A DNA stretch of 64,000 nt from assembly GCA_021234155.1 (NCBI GenBank), contig JAJEKV010000011.1:15105255-15169254 (forward strand), read 5' to 3'. The notes below the pieces were generated by a model, which was not told the origin of the DNA, ran no database searches, and saw only the letters and a program-made list of their open reading frames with translations. Positions 11,341-22,733 of this stretch are shown in pieces. Every line of letters starts with the position of its first letter. The first letter of the stretch is position 1. A program made the translations under genes and the position numbers. This DNA comes from Isoetes taiwanensis (taxonomy: Eukaryota; Streptophyta; Lycopodiopsida; Isoetales; Isoetaceae).

Positions 11341-11515
11341 CGGTTTTATCTGGCCGCCAGAGAGTTGCGATTTTTCTGTGAGTTTGTTGTGGAGTGTCGA
11401 GGTATCGCTGTCTCTTTGGGGCAATTCTCCTTCCTCTTCACTTGCTTTGTAACATTACCATTCTTTTAATATATTGATGACACAGTTCTTCAAAAAAAAA
11501 AAAAAAAAAAGCCAG

Positions 11516-12660
11516 CGGCATTTTTTCTGGCTAGACTCATTGCTATTTTCGAGCCCTAATCATTATCTGCAATAAAATTGTTATGGCCATAACAGCCTGA
11601 CAACAGGTACGTTATAGTCATAACACCCATAATTATTAACACGTGTCGCCATTAATGTCTTCTTTCGTATGCCATTGCCATGGCTTCCAACGCTGCGCCA
11701 TAGTCGGAGCTTCAAGCTCCCATTCTTCAGGTCCTGATGTGGCGATCACGCTATTTTCTCGCAAAACCGAAGGCCCATGGGCTTAGCCCCATTTTCTCTT
11801 TGCTTTTGCATCATTTGGCGTAGAGATTTGCATCATTTGGCGTCATGAGGTTTTTGGTAGTTTCCGGTCGTCTCCTCCAGCTTTTATCTTTACCAGCTTT
11901 TTCCTGTTGTTGCTCGAGTTTTACGGCCGAAATGCTATCAAGCCTTTCCTTCAATAGTGTGTTTTTCTACGATTGGGGGCAAAAAGCTTTTGACCCCAAA
12001 TGTTTGATTAACGGCCCGCCCGGGGATTAGATGTGAGCAACTATTCCGGCACTAAATGTTCGTGAGAAAGCTATCACGAATCACTTCTCGTGTACTCGTG
12101 TACCGGTTGTTTTATTTTCATTTGGATTTGCAGTTTCGATAGCTGGTGCTTTCATTTTGGTTTCCCAACACTTAAAAAACAGTTTACTTTTTATGGCTTG
12201 CAACATCTTTTTAGAAATCACGACTGTTTTTTATCTGGTACTTTGATCACAAAAACTGCTTTCTAGCTTTATCTTTACTGTATATTTTGTATTGTTTGGG
12301 TTAGGAGCTCGATCTTTGCTAGAAAGCAAAGAAACTATAAAGAAACTGTGTTGTTTTCTGTGTTTTCTTGCATTAGAAGTTGAATGATTTTCTAGAATAT
12401 GCACTGCAGAATGATTCTTTTGTTTTTTCTTCTGGCCTAAATGACTCGGCCCGGACGTTAAGGCTGATAACGCCTGTCGCGGAGGTCGCGTTATAACCCG
12501 ATAAAAATAACCGTGGGTTTGTGGCGGGGGAAAGTCCTCACCGCATACTACCGCATCCTCGGACTTTCCTGGCCACATGGCCACTCGGTCATTTTTTCCT
12601 GGGCCATAACGCCTCTGCACAGGACATTATCTAGCCCAACAAGTAGTTATGTTATCGATT
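11516..12660. other. Intergenic DNA with repeated TAACGCC/GGCGTTA-like palindromic words
   Basis: Short words built on GGCCATAAC and GTTATGGCC recur at about 11580-11630 and 12470-12660. A 61-codon frame at 11845-12030 has no recognisable features. Nothing else can be supported. Confidence 0.35.
12434..12464. repeat. Right arm of a distant inverted repeat
   Basis: The reverse complement of this segment matches 5132-5163 in about 27 of 32 positions. The two arms may be the ends of an older DNA element into which the LINE inserted. Confidence 0.5.
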
Positions 12661-12719
12661 ATGTTATGGCTAAATTTAGGGCAATTTGGAAAAATACCTA
12701 TATTTATTTGCAAAATTAT

Positions 12720-13150
12720 AAAAATGCCCTTGTTTTAAAGGTATTCTAGTTCCGATAAAATGACTATGATGATTCAAATAGGAATGTATTCTTCAGATGA
12801 ATTGTTGATGAGGATTCCCATTAAAATTAAAACTATTTGAATAGGAGTACGAAATCTTAAGTTATAGTCATGCCGATCCAAATAGAAATGTATTCTTCAG
12901 GTGAATTGTTGATGAGGATTCCCATTAAAATTAAAACTATTTGAATAGAAGTACGAAATCTTAAGTTATAGTCACGATTTGTTTGTGTTTAAAAAATAGT
13001 ATAACTTGTGACTTCAAACTCTGATTCAGGTGATTTTCGTTTTGCAGGAAGATATTATTTTCATTTACAATTCATCTATTCCTATTTTGGATCATCAGAA
13101 AAAAGTTATGGTCATTTTATCAAAATACCCCTAAAACAAGGGCGTTATAA
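12720..13150. repeat. Foldback element
   Basis: The left arm (about 12720-12790, with ATGCCCTTGTTTT and TAAAATGACTAT) pairs with the right arm (about 13070-13150, with ATGGTCATTTTA and AAAACAAGGGCGT). The arms are about 70 bp with mismatches. The element is AT-rich and non-coding, consistent with a MITE. Precise ends and target duplication were not identified. Confidence 0.6.
12771..12977. repeat. Two tandem copies of a ~104-bp unit
   Basis: Unit 1 (12771-12874) and unit 2 (12875-12977) are almost identical. Both contain GTATTCTTCAG(A/G)TGAATTG and end CTTAAGTTATAGTCA. They lie inside the foldback element. Confidence 0.85.
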
Positions 13151-13292
13151 TAAGTTATAATTAAATTATTTTACAGTTCACATCAATTTTTATATCAAAA
13201 GTTTAACATATGGATTTATAAAAAATACATTCACATATACAAATTGTTAAGTTAGTGGCTAACATAACGAATTTAGTTAGAAACAGGGTCAC

Positions 13293-13847
13293 CATTAGAG
13301 GTAATTTGAAATCTCATTTTGTCCCATTAAGGGATGCTTAAAAAGCCACATCGGCTTTTTAAACTGTCCAATAAGAGAAGAGCTCCAGTGTATTTTATTC
13401 CAGTATTATGTGGCAGCAGTAATTAATGCAGTTCTAACTAACTTTTGCAGTGTTATTTTTCTACTATAACTTTTGATCAAAAACTCCGAATCGAACACTA
13501 TTTGTGGCAATGGATTCGTCTCCTCAAGATCTTTCTAATGACAATCCATTGTTATATCTTTTGGGATGTAAATATATAAGAAAAGAGCAAAAAACCATAT
13601 TTTTTAAGGTTAACACATATGGCTTGTATTGAAATACATCATAACCATATATCACTTGAAAGATCTTTTCATTCTGCATCTAATGCAACAAACGCCGCAG
13701 CATTTTCATGAGTAGATCAAAAGTTATAGGGAAAAAACGACAGCAATGAAGTTGTTAATGCTGCATTAATTGCAGTTTGATGTAGAGTACTCATTCTATT
13801 GGAGGATTCTTGTGGGGACAAAAAGAGATCTCAAATTACCTCTAATG
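13293..13847. mobile_element. 555-bp foldback/MITE with 33-bp terminal inverted repeats
   Basis: The left terminus CATTAGAGGTAATTTGA and the right terminus TCAAATTACCTCTAATG are inverted copies, and pairing extends to about 33 bp with few mismatches. Inner segments at about 13411 and 13750 also pair through TAATTAATGCAG. CAC occurs on both outer sides and could be a 3-bp duplication. No coding capacity. Confidence 0.65.
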
Positions 13848-14747
13848 CACCAATAATTATGTTAGTGGCTAATGTAATAGATTTTGTTAAAATTAGGTTC
13901 ACAAGTAATTGTTATGTTAGTGGATGTGCGAAAAAGATTTTAACTGTTTTTAAGTCCTCCCATGGTGGGGTTAACACTTACACTACAACCCTTAATTTGT
14001 AGCAGGCTTGCGAGTAGATTTACTTCAATATGTATTGAGTTTTGAAAACTAGTATGATACATGAGTCCTTTTTATCATATTCAGAGCTTAATGTCTTCTT
14101 CATGCACTCTTTGGATGAGCTTTAGGCTGCTTAATTAGGTACCTTGCATTTATAGAGAAAATACAGACCAGCATGATCTCTCTATAAAGGTAATTTGCAT
14201 TAGAGAGAATGCATACCAATTTAAAGGACAAGGCAATGAGTTGGAAGTGGCAAACAATCAATTGGAGAGTTGTGTCAAAGTATGCTTCTGCCATTTGAAA
14301 GTTCTTAAAAGTGAGAAGAACATTTATTATCTATGTTATGGATGCATGTTGTTAACAAGGGCAAACTGGAGTTGATTTGGTTTTTCAATGTGTTGGACTA
14401 GGTTGCACGGAAAGGGACCTTACTACTATGCAGGATAGTCATGTACAACACTTTCCACCTTCAACATGTCACATTGAGACAAGTGCAGTAAAGGTACTAC
14501 GGTGTTTGACACCAAAATAAATTATGGAAATACTTACTGGAGGATTTAGGCTAAGCAAAATAAAAGCTCAAGATTTATTTTGAGAAGTTGTTTGACCTTG
14601 CTTATTGGGTAAAGGCTGGCTCTTAGAAGCAAATGTATGTGCATCAGGCTTACATAACCATATCCTATTCTTACGAATGAATGTGAAGGAATTTGCAAAA
14701 AGCTACATTGCAGGAAATCCCAGTAAAAATAGATCTTGGTGAGTTGG
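13848..14747. other. AT-rich non-coding stretch
   Basis: The first 45 bases beginning GTTAGTGGCTAA echo the sequence just left of the foldback element (13253-13290). The rest contains no supported gene or repeat. Confidence 0.4.
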
Positions 14748-14750
14748 AGA

Positions 14751-17700
14751 CACTACAAGAGAATAAGCAATCTAAATCACTAGTTTCATCATTTATTTGC
14801 TTAAAATTGCACTTTCAAATTTTTTAGATTTTGATACAATAAGTGACGGTAGCTGTTGATGAAATTGCGTCATCTATATCGTCACTTGTAGCATCACCAA
14901 TAACAATAGTTATAGTATCACATTTTATAGCATTGTAGTGGCATAATAATATCATTTGTAGCATCGTCTATAGTTGCAGTTATAATACTATGCATTTGTC
15001 CTTGTGGTGCTATAATAGTGTCAACTATAGGATCGCATGTATTGCGATAATTAAATCGTTCATAATGTCAACACGAGCGTCATCCTTTGTATCATTATTT
15101 TTAACATGATTAGCATCAGATATAGCATCATCGTCAATGCCACATATAATATCACGTGGAGGTTATGATTATATCATTATTAACATTAAAAACGCAAATA
15201 TAATATCATGTATTGTTACAAGCTAGATCGTAAGTGCATCAAATATAATTTCACATTTTCCACCACCTATAATACTATTAAAAGGCCAATTTTATTGTAA
15301 ACCATGCAAAATTCCTAGTTCTTATGGTATTCATTTATTTTTGGTAGCCTTTCTAACCAACAATATAAGTGGGGCCTCTCACCGGGCACTATTCAGACTT
15401 TCTTTAGTGGGGATTTGAACCCCCTGCCAGTATCGGCAGTGCCATGAATAATCAAAACTTGCAGATGACAAGAACTACTGCTAAGTTCTCTGGAATCAAA
15501 AGCATATACACGTAAAGCAAGTAAATACGAATTTGAGTCCTTGTATCGCAAATGCAGGGCGACTTAAAGATTTCCAAGGCTGATTTTTTACTCTACAACC
15601 TGTGATACCACAAATCTGCAAAGCCCATCAACAATGCACACCATTTCCAAGCTCAAAAACAGCGATGCAAGATCTTAGATAAGCATATATATTTACACTA
15701 ACATGTTTGACGAACTCAAGATAAGGATATTCAAAAGCTTAAGATCTCCTTTTGCACCAAGCTGAATCAGGCTTTCCTTGTTACAACAAGAGCTTACGAG
15801 CTGCTTTCTATAAGCTCCATTTCTGCATTTTTTCTGTAAATAGCTGTCTAGTATCATGCTGTATATGGCTGCAACAGCTCTCTTAGCTTGTCCGGAATTA
15901 ACAGCGCCCAACAAAGCCTAAGATGTCCACAACACAAGAAGAAAAGCCTAAGTCTTAAGAAATCTAATCCCAAAAATCCTGTAGAAACCTAAGCCGAGAA
16001 CTCTTCAAAAACTAAGCCGTCAGAACGCTTTAAACACTAAGGCCAGCATCGCTCTCCTCTCTGATCCTTGTAAATCTTCCCACAAAGCCCTGCAATCACC
16101 AGTCCGCCATACCAGATTGCTGTGTTACCAGTCTGCCATACCAGACTGCTGAATGTTATATGAAATCCAAAATAAGCAGAAAATCAAAGGCCAGCATCGG
16201 ATATCTGGAGTTAGATATCTATTTACCTCTGCCGAAAAACCTATGTTGCATCGAAAACATCCGTTGCAGTTACATATCCGAAAGGGCAGCATCGGATATG
16301 CGGTAAGATATCTGAAAGGGCGGTTTACCTCTGCCGATTATGTGTGTTGTGCCTCTGCCGATTACCACATTCCGAGACCAGCGCGGCTTACTTTCTCCCG
16401 AAAACCTAACAAATGTTCCCTTAGTCCTTTATTCCTTCGTTCCCCCCTTTTTTTAGATGTTAATGCTAAGCTTATTGTTTCCTCTGCCTTATTGTATTGT
16501 CCATCTTGTTGTGGACTCTGGTATGTTGTTATGTTGTTTAGAAGAATGAAAATGCAATGCTAAGGGGGGTGCAGACTTTGGCGGCTCATTTAATAGCAGA
16601 ATGGTTCGATAGAAGCCCTCCCATCCTCAAATTGCGGCAAATTTTGGCTCAGCGGATGCTTGAGAGTAAGGCTTTCAGATGAACCCAAAACGTCCACGTC
16701 AGTGCCCTGAATTGTCTACTATGAGCCCCCAAAGTGAGCTTATTTTTTACCTGTAATGGTGCAACAAGGTGCCCTAAAACAGTTTGCTAAGGAAACATGG
16801 TCGGAACGGAGCATGCATATATTCAGTGTAAAGGTCTTGTCAACTTTTTTCCCATGACACTTGTCTGTTTGCCTGCTCCATAAAAAGACTTTTAATTAAT
16901 AGAAAAAATAGCAAAAAAAGAGGGAAATTCAAATGAGAAGCGCTTTAAGTGCGCCATCAAGAGGATGAGTCAATAGGGTCACCGTGCCAAAGGTAGGCAC
17001 CCTCCCTTATATTTTTTTTTCTAGGCACATTACTGTCCCATTTTTCTCTAAGTTCCATTTCTTTATTTGTTTACCATTGAAGAAACACCCAACGAGAATG
17101 CTGGAGCACACATGGCACTGGATCAATCAAGCGCCCGTCCTGGCCACCAAAGATGAACTAGGGACCATTTCGACAGTCTTCATGTTGAAGTGATCATATC
17201 ATACAACCAAGCCCATGTTCCGAGAACTGCCTATCTATTGAAGGTAAAATAGTTCGAAGCATGTTATCGAGGGAGAAACTGCAGAGATAAGATCTATCAG
17301 GTTTTATGAGGTTAATTCTATCTTTAGGAAAAAAATGATGGGGTGTTTATTTATCCTAGACAAGTTAAGCAGGTTTTCTTCCATAGAAACCAGAGTGATA
17401 ATAATTGGTGGATCATGGTTCATGCGAATCTAGATTTCGTCGCATCATCGATCCTTCTACTTTCCATGTAGACTTGGCATCTTCTGAGACATTTACTACA
17501 TCTAAAGCTTTGTGATGATGAACTAGAGGATATTGCCCTAATAGAATCTTTTTTTTTTTTTAAGTTCTAATATCATCATTTTGTGTACTTTGTCTATGGG
17601 AGTTTGAAGAAGGCAGTGCGATTACAAATGATATTATAATTGTCATAAGCATTAACACTTGTACAATCATTATCAAAATTACAACAATTATTGATAGTAA

Positions 17701-18108
17701 GAGTGATCTAAGTCGTGATATTATTATCGACACATATAGCGTCATATGCTAGCATTGATATAATATTGTCAATATGTGATACTATAGATGAAGCTATGGG
17801 TGATACTGTAACTGGCATAAGCTATAACACTTATATTGTGATTAACACCATTAGAGTAATAAATGATGGTAAAGTTGATGCAATATGTGATATTATTCAT
17901 GACACTATTAGTAACATATATATTGTCATTAATTAGTACTGATACAATTGTTGACCATATTTATGACGATACTGATGATGCTATAGATGATAGAACCTTG
18001 TCATTGGTAGTGTCACTGTATCTTGAATATCATCATTTATATCACTTGATACCTTTTGAAATTTTAGGTGATTTTAAAGTGATGAAATATGACTATCCTC
18101 TTGTAGTG
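14751..18108. mobile_element. Non-autonomous CACTA (En/Spm-type) transposon, 3358 bp
   Basis: The left end is CACTACAAGAG and the right end is CTCTTGTAGTG, both flanked by the 3-bp duplication AGA (14748-14750 and 18109-18111). The terminal 300-500 bp on each side are packed with variants of TATAGCATCA (left, about 14830-15260) and its complement TGATGCTATA (right, about 17700-17990). Subterminal arrays of this kind bind CACTA transposase. The centre (15300-17500) has no transposase. A 136-codon frame at 16153-16563 and a duplicated CAGTCTGCCATACCAGA segment near 16100-16150 are the only internal structure noticed. Confidence 0.85.
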
Positions 18109-18111
18109 AGA

Positions 18112-19368
18112 ATAATGCATTGGGTGGAATATAATATTCAAGATAGTCCATTAATTTCACCAAATAGGATGGAAACGGAGTAGATTATATCTCAAGGTCA
18201 ATCCACACAATTTTATGGAAAGCTACTTCTCACAGTGGATGCGTGGAATGTGTCTGTTGGGGATGATTGAGAAAGCATATGGCTGATTCAACAAAAGCTA
18301 GTCCATGGGTATCCCAGGATTGTGGAAGCAAAATGGTTCACATATACAGATAAAAATCCCTACTCAGTGAAGAACAATCGGTCCTGTCTATTTTGACAAT
18401 TATAATACCCAATTTTGCCAGGTCCATGTTCAGCTGTCCAGTCTAAGTTTGCATTATGACTTACAAAAACCATGTAAGTCCTCAAGGTAAGGCCATGTCT
18501 CGTACACAACACCCTGCTGTGATGGTAGAAGATGTACTGTTGTGGCCATATTTAGAATGTACTAAAGATATCCATCAGTTAGTTTTTGTCTTCTTCACTC
18601 CGTTGTTTCTGGTTTTGTAATGGTTTTAGCCTAATATAGTAGTTTTTCTCAGTTCTAGTAGAGGATCAAGCACTTAACATGACATGGGGCATTAGACCAG
18701 GCATTGAATACATGCACTTATCACTATCGTAGTGAAAGAATATGAGACAATCGCGATGTCACTTGACAGAATGGAATCGAGAAAAACCCTTGGATCTTCC
18801 CCTAGTTAAGCATGTAATAGTCACCAAGTTGGACTAAGTCAGAAGTGGTAATGTTAATGGACTAACCTTGCTGTTGAGACATAAGGGGCAATGGGAATTG
18901 GCTGAGATGGTTATTTCTCGGTTGGTTATTTCTCAAATTGTTGGCTAAAATATAAAGTTTTGCAACTTCGGCATTTGGCAATTGTCTTTAATTTGTTGTT
19001 TCATTCATATACGGACTTCATACTACGGAGATCAGCCTAAAAAGATTATAAGTGCCTTTGAAATTTTGTAACCTTCGGCAACCCTGGTTTTAGAGATAAA
19101 ACACTATGGCACTTAAAATGTATTATAATGGATAGTTATTTTCATTGGAGGGCTTTAATCATTTTTCTAGAATGTTGTATATCAGTAATCTTCTATTTTT
19201 ATTTGATTGTCTAATTGGTTGTCTACATCTTAAGGTACATTTTGGACACAAGTTAAGACCTAAGAGCGAACATGAGTCCCTTCCACATTAACATTAAAGG
19301 TTTCCTTTAGCTTGTGCGTTGACTTCCAAAGTTTTCAAAGAAAGAAAAGGTGATGTCAAAGGCAGCTC
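18112..19368. other. Non-coding stretch
   Basis: Several short frames lie between stops, with nothing recognisable. Confidence 0.35.
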
Positions 19369-19990
19369 TATTCAATCAAATCTTTCATCACCTACTTTGA
19401 TGATTACAAAAATTGCATTTGCAAATCCATAATTGATAACAAACCACTTATGACTTCACAACTACTCCACAACAATGTCTAGCAAGCAAGGCCTTGTCAA
19501 ACTGCCCTAGTGTGCCTTTGTGCCCCTTAATGGACACACACGTCCAACCTCTTATTCAATCAAATCTTTCATCACCTACATTGAAGATAACAAAAATTGC
19601 ATTTGCAAATCCATAATTTATAACAAACCACTTATGACTCCACAACAACTCCATACAATGTCTAGCCAGCAATGCCTTGTCAAACTCCCCTAGTGTGCCT
19701 TTGTGCGCCTCAGTGGACACACATGTCCAACCTCTTATTCAATCAAATCTTTCATCACCTACTTTGAACGTAACAAAAATTGCATTTGCAAATCCATAAT
19801 TTATAACAAATCACTTTCTAAGCGGGAAATCCTTCTCCATACGAGTTCTCAGACGAGGTGGAACAACATCACTTCAATAGGCGAGAGGTGTATGACTTCA
19901 CAACAACTCCACACAATGTCTAGCAAGCAAGGCCTTGTCAAACTCCCCTAGTGTGCCTTTGTGCCCCTCAATGAACACACATGTCTGACA
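19369..19990. repeat. Three tandem copies of a 183-bp unit, the third carrying a 75-bp insertion
   Basis: Units start at about 19369, 19553 and 19736 with TATTCAATCAAATCTTTCA and end with a GTGTGCCTTTGTG...ACACACATGTC segment. Copies differ by only a few bases. In the third copy, 75 bp (19816-19890, TTCTAAGCGGGAAATCC...) interrupt the unit after AAATCACT. Confidence 0.9.
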
Positions 19991-20400
19991 AGTTGAATGA
20001 CCACGAGACATAATATATCTTATCCTCAACATATTTACGACCAAGAAAATTGTATTCTACCTTGTCTTTCACTATTTGACCCGTCATAGACTTCAAATGG
20101 TTAACTATGCCTACTTCCCTCATCTACCCTTTGCCAGCTACACAATTTATTGTGTTGTGTTTAATTGAATTTCATATCTTCTACAAGGCTTTGCCTCTTT
20201 CTGCTCATCTTTGCTTGTTCCAATGATTGTGATCAACCACCACCTCCTTGATTCTTCTTCTCAACTTCACTTCTTCTTTTCACCATGGATTCCACATTAT
20301 CTATATTAAAAATATCTTCAGCCCTGCCCCAAGCCTGACTTACCGCTAGTTTTTTTCTTTTTAAATTATTAAATTCTAACATAACAGTATCAAATATGTA

Positions 20401-21851
20401 GCAAAATAACAGAGGGTTCCACGGGATTTGATATGGATGTAAAAAGAACAATTCCTGAAATCATAGACTATATATCTCTAAAACAATTGAATAGATTGTT
20501 ATAAAAAAAAACATAGATTCAAGATAAAAAATAATCATATTAGCTCACTGGGTACATTGGTTATTAGAACATTGAGTTATTTTGGTAGAGGTTCGAACCC
20601 CCGTATCTTATATTCTAAAATCTTAGGCAAAGCCATATAGAGGTTCGATATTCCCTCAAAACCTTAGGTGAAATCGTTTTTGATCGATGAATCCGACGAC
20701 TGTGGTAGTCCAGGGTACACCTCGTTCAGAATATGTAGCAAAATAACAGGGGGTTCCAGGGGGATTTGATATGATGTAAAAATAACAATTCCTGAAACCA
20801 TAGACTATATATCCCTAAAATAATTGAATGGATTGTTATAAAAAAAACATAGATTCAAGATAAAAAATAATCACATTAGCTCACTGGTATATTGGTTAAA
20901 GTAGTCTTATTAGAACATTGAGTTATTTTGGTAGAGGTTCAAACTCCCATATCTCATATTCTAAAATCTTGGGCAAAGCCGTATAGAGGTTCGATATTCT
21001 CTCAAAACCTTAGGCGAAATCGTATTTCAGATTTCAAAATGATAGGCGCCTCCAATCATAAATGACTATAAGCGAAACGAGAAGTGTCCAGTGGCCCCAA
21101 CATACGATCTGGGTCGTAGGATCGACGAATTCGACGACTATGGTAGTCCAGGGTGCAACTCGTTTAGAATATCTAGCAAAATAACAGGGGGTTCCAGATG
21201 GATTTGACATGGATGTAAAAATAACAATTCCCGAAACCATAGACTATATATCCCTAAAACAATTGAATAGATTGTTATTAAAAAAAAAATAAATAAAAAA
21301 AATAAATAAATAAACATAGATTCAAGGTAAAAAAATCTGACGACTATGGTAGTCCAGGGTGCAACTCGTTTAGAATATCTAGCAAAATAACAGGGGGTTC
21401 CAGGGGGATTTGATATGGATGTAAAAATAACAATTCCTGAAACCATAGACTATATATCCCTAAAACAATTGAATAGATTGTTATTAAAAAAAAAAAAAAA
21501 AAAAAAAAAAACAAACATAGATTCAAGATAAAAAATATCACATGAGCTCACTGGGTACATTAGTTAAAGTAGTCTTATTAGAACATTGAGCTATTTTGGT
21601 AGAGGTTCGAACCTCCATATCTCATATTCTAAAATCTTAGACAAAGCTATATTCTCTCAAAACCTTAGACGAAATCGTATTTCATATTTCAAAATCATAG
21701 GCGCCTCCAATCATAAATGTAGGCGCCTCCAATCATAAATGACTATAAGCGAAACGAGAGATGTCCAGAGGCCCCAACATACGATCTGGGTCGTAGGATC
21801 GACGAATCCGACGATTGTGGTAGTCCAGGATGCACCTCGTTTAGAATATCT
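20401..21851. repeat. Tandem array of a 340-470-bp unit containing a tRNA-like Pol III promoter
   Basis: Units anchored on GCAAAATAACAG start at about 20401, 20738, 21176 and 21382. Most units contain an A-box-like TAGCTCACTGGGTACATTGG (20541) and, about 50 bp later, a B-box-like GGTTCGAACCC (20590). The spacing is tRNA-like, so the unit looks like a SINE that became tandemly repeated. The third unit has lost this part. Poly(A) and AAAT tracts at 21284-21312 and 21487-21511 lie where two units are damaged. Confidence 0.65.
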
Positions 21852-22330
21852 AGCATAATCGCGGGGGTCTTTTGAATTTTTGTATGCTATGATTTGAAAG
21901 AATCCAACACAAACCCTTGGGGATCGGGCTAGCTATGGTGCCCCGATAATATTGCGCTACCTATGGTGCCTATGTAATACCATTTTAAAGGGAAAAAAAA
22001 TCATTGAAGCAAATCCCTTGTGCCGGGACAAGCTTATCTGAAAAGGAATGCAAGTTTATCCTCCACGATTTAGGGCAGAGTAGAGATATCAAATTTGCAA
22101 AAAGTGAAGAGCCTTGATTTTGCAAGAAGATGAAGCGAGGAAAGAAAAGAAAAAGGGTCGGATATCTTTCCACATAGAGGAGTTTTTCCAATGGATATTG
22201 CAGAAAGGGAGTTTTTCCTTAAAAGTTGTAGGGCCCAGGAATGAAGAGGAAAAAAACGCAGGTCGAATATCTCAGAGCCTTTTTCCAACAGATTTGCAAA
22301 AACTGTGTTTTTCTTAAGAATTGAAGTGAG
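21852..22330. other. Non-coding stretch
   Basis: Contains two similar pieces, CTAGCTATGGTGCC and CTACCTATGGTGCC, near 21931 and 21957. No gene supported. Confidence 0.35.
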
Positions 22331-22689
22331 ACCGGGAGGAAGCAGGAAAAATAGATCGATTGTGTCTGTATAATAGCATTTAGCCCCTTTGCGCTGATGC
22401 ACAAGGAAGTCTTTACCCCTGAGCATGTTATACAAGGCGGACGAGGATAAAGAAGCAATATAACGAAATTAGAGCCCCTTTCGCTTTATCCCCATAGCAA
22501 TCACTCGAACCCCCTTCATCGGACGCACTTCCAGTTTTAGCTCAATTTCTGTATCTAGTTGCATTAGGGCTTCAATCTTAATTATAGTATTTGCAATGTT
22601 ATTCTCGAGCTTGCAAGGTTTTTGTTGGCATCCTCTTGTTTTGGTGACTACAAGAAGTTTTTCAATAACTTGTTGACAATGCAGTGCAA

Positions 22690-22694
<5 letters not shown>
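22331..22694. repeat. Left copy of a 360-bp flank of the Penelope-like unit
   Basis: Nearly identical to 33728-34087 apart from a 4-nt indel at its start. It ends TGCAAAAAGG and runs directly into poly(T). It lies outside the mobile unit but occurs on both sides of it. Confidence 0.9.

Positions 22695-22730
<36 letters not shown>
22695..22730. repeat. Poly(T), 36 nt
   Basis: Matches the position of the poly(T) that forms the tail of the minus-strand LINE fragment at 34088. Here it abuts the 5' end of the Penelope-like unit instead. Confidence 0.9.

Positions 22731-22733
<3 letters not shown>

Larger units (their letters stand above)
5406..11510 (+). mobile_element. L1-type LINE, decayed, interrupted by a hAT element
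   Basis: The element reads 5'->3' as ORF1 (5406-6638), AP-like endonuclease (6635-7219), reverse transcriptase (7220-9160) and C-terminal zinc-finger/connection region (10113-11340). It has an AT-rich 3' end and a 19-A tail (11492-11510). The coding part is GC-rich and full of frameshifts. AAAAAGCCAG occurs both just before 5406 and across the end of the tail (11506-11515), a possible short target duplication, although five of those ten bases are A. ORF1 seems to begin mid-domain, so the copy is probably 5'-truncated. Confidence 0.85.

Noticed and set aside
17715-18183. Overlapping + strand ORFs rich in Ile/Asp
   Set aside because: They are the open reading of the CACTA subterminal motif array, not a gene.
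20541-20600. Functional tRNA gene
   Set aside because: A- and B-box-like sequences are present, but I could not fold a complete cloverleaf with an acceptor stem.
19369-21851. CRISPR array
   Set aside because: The units are contiguous, 183-470 bp long, with no short repeat/unique spacer structure, and the DNA is eukaryotic.
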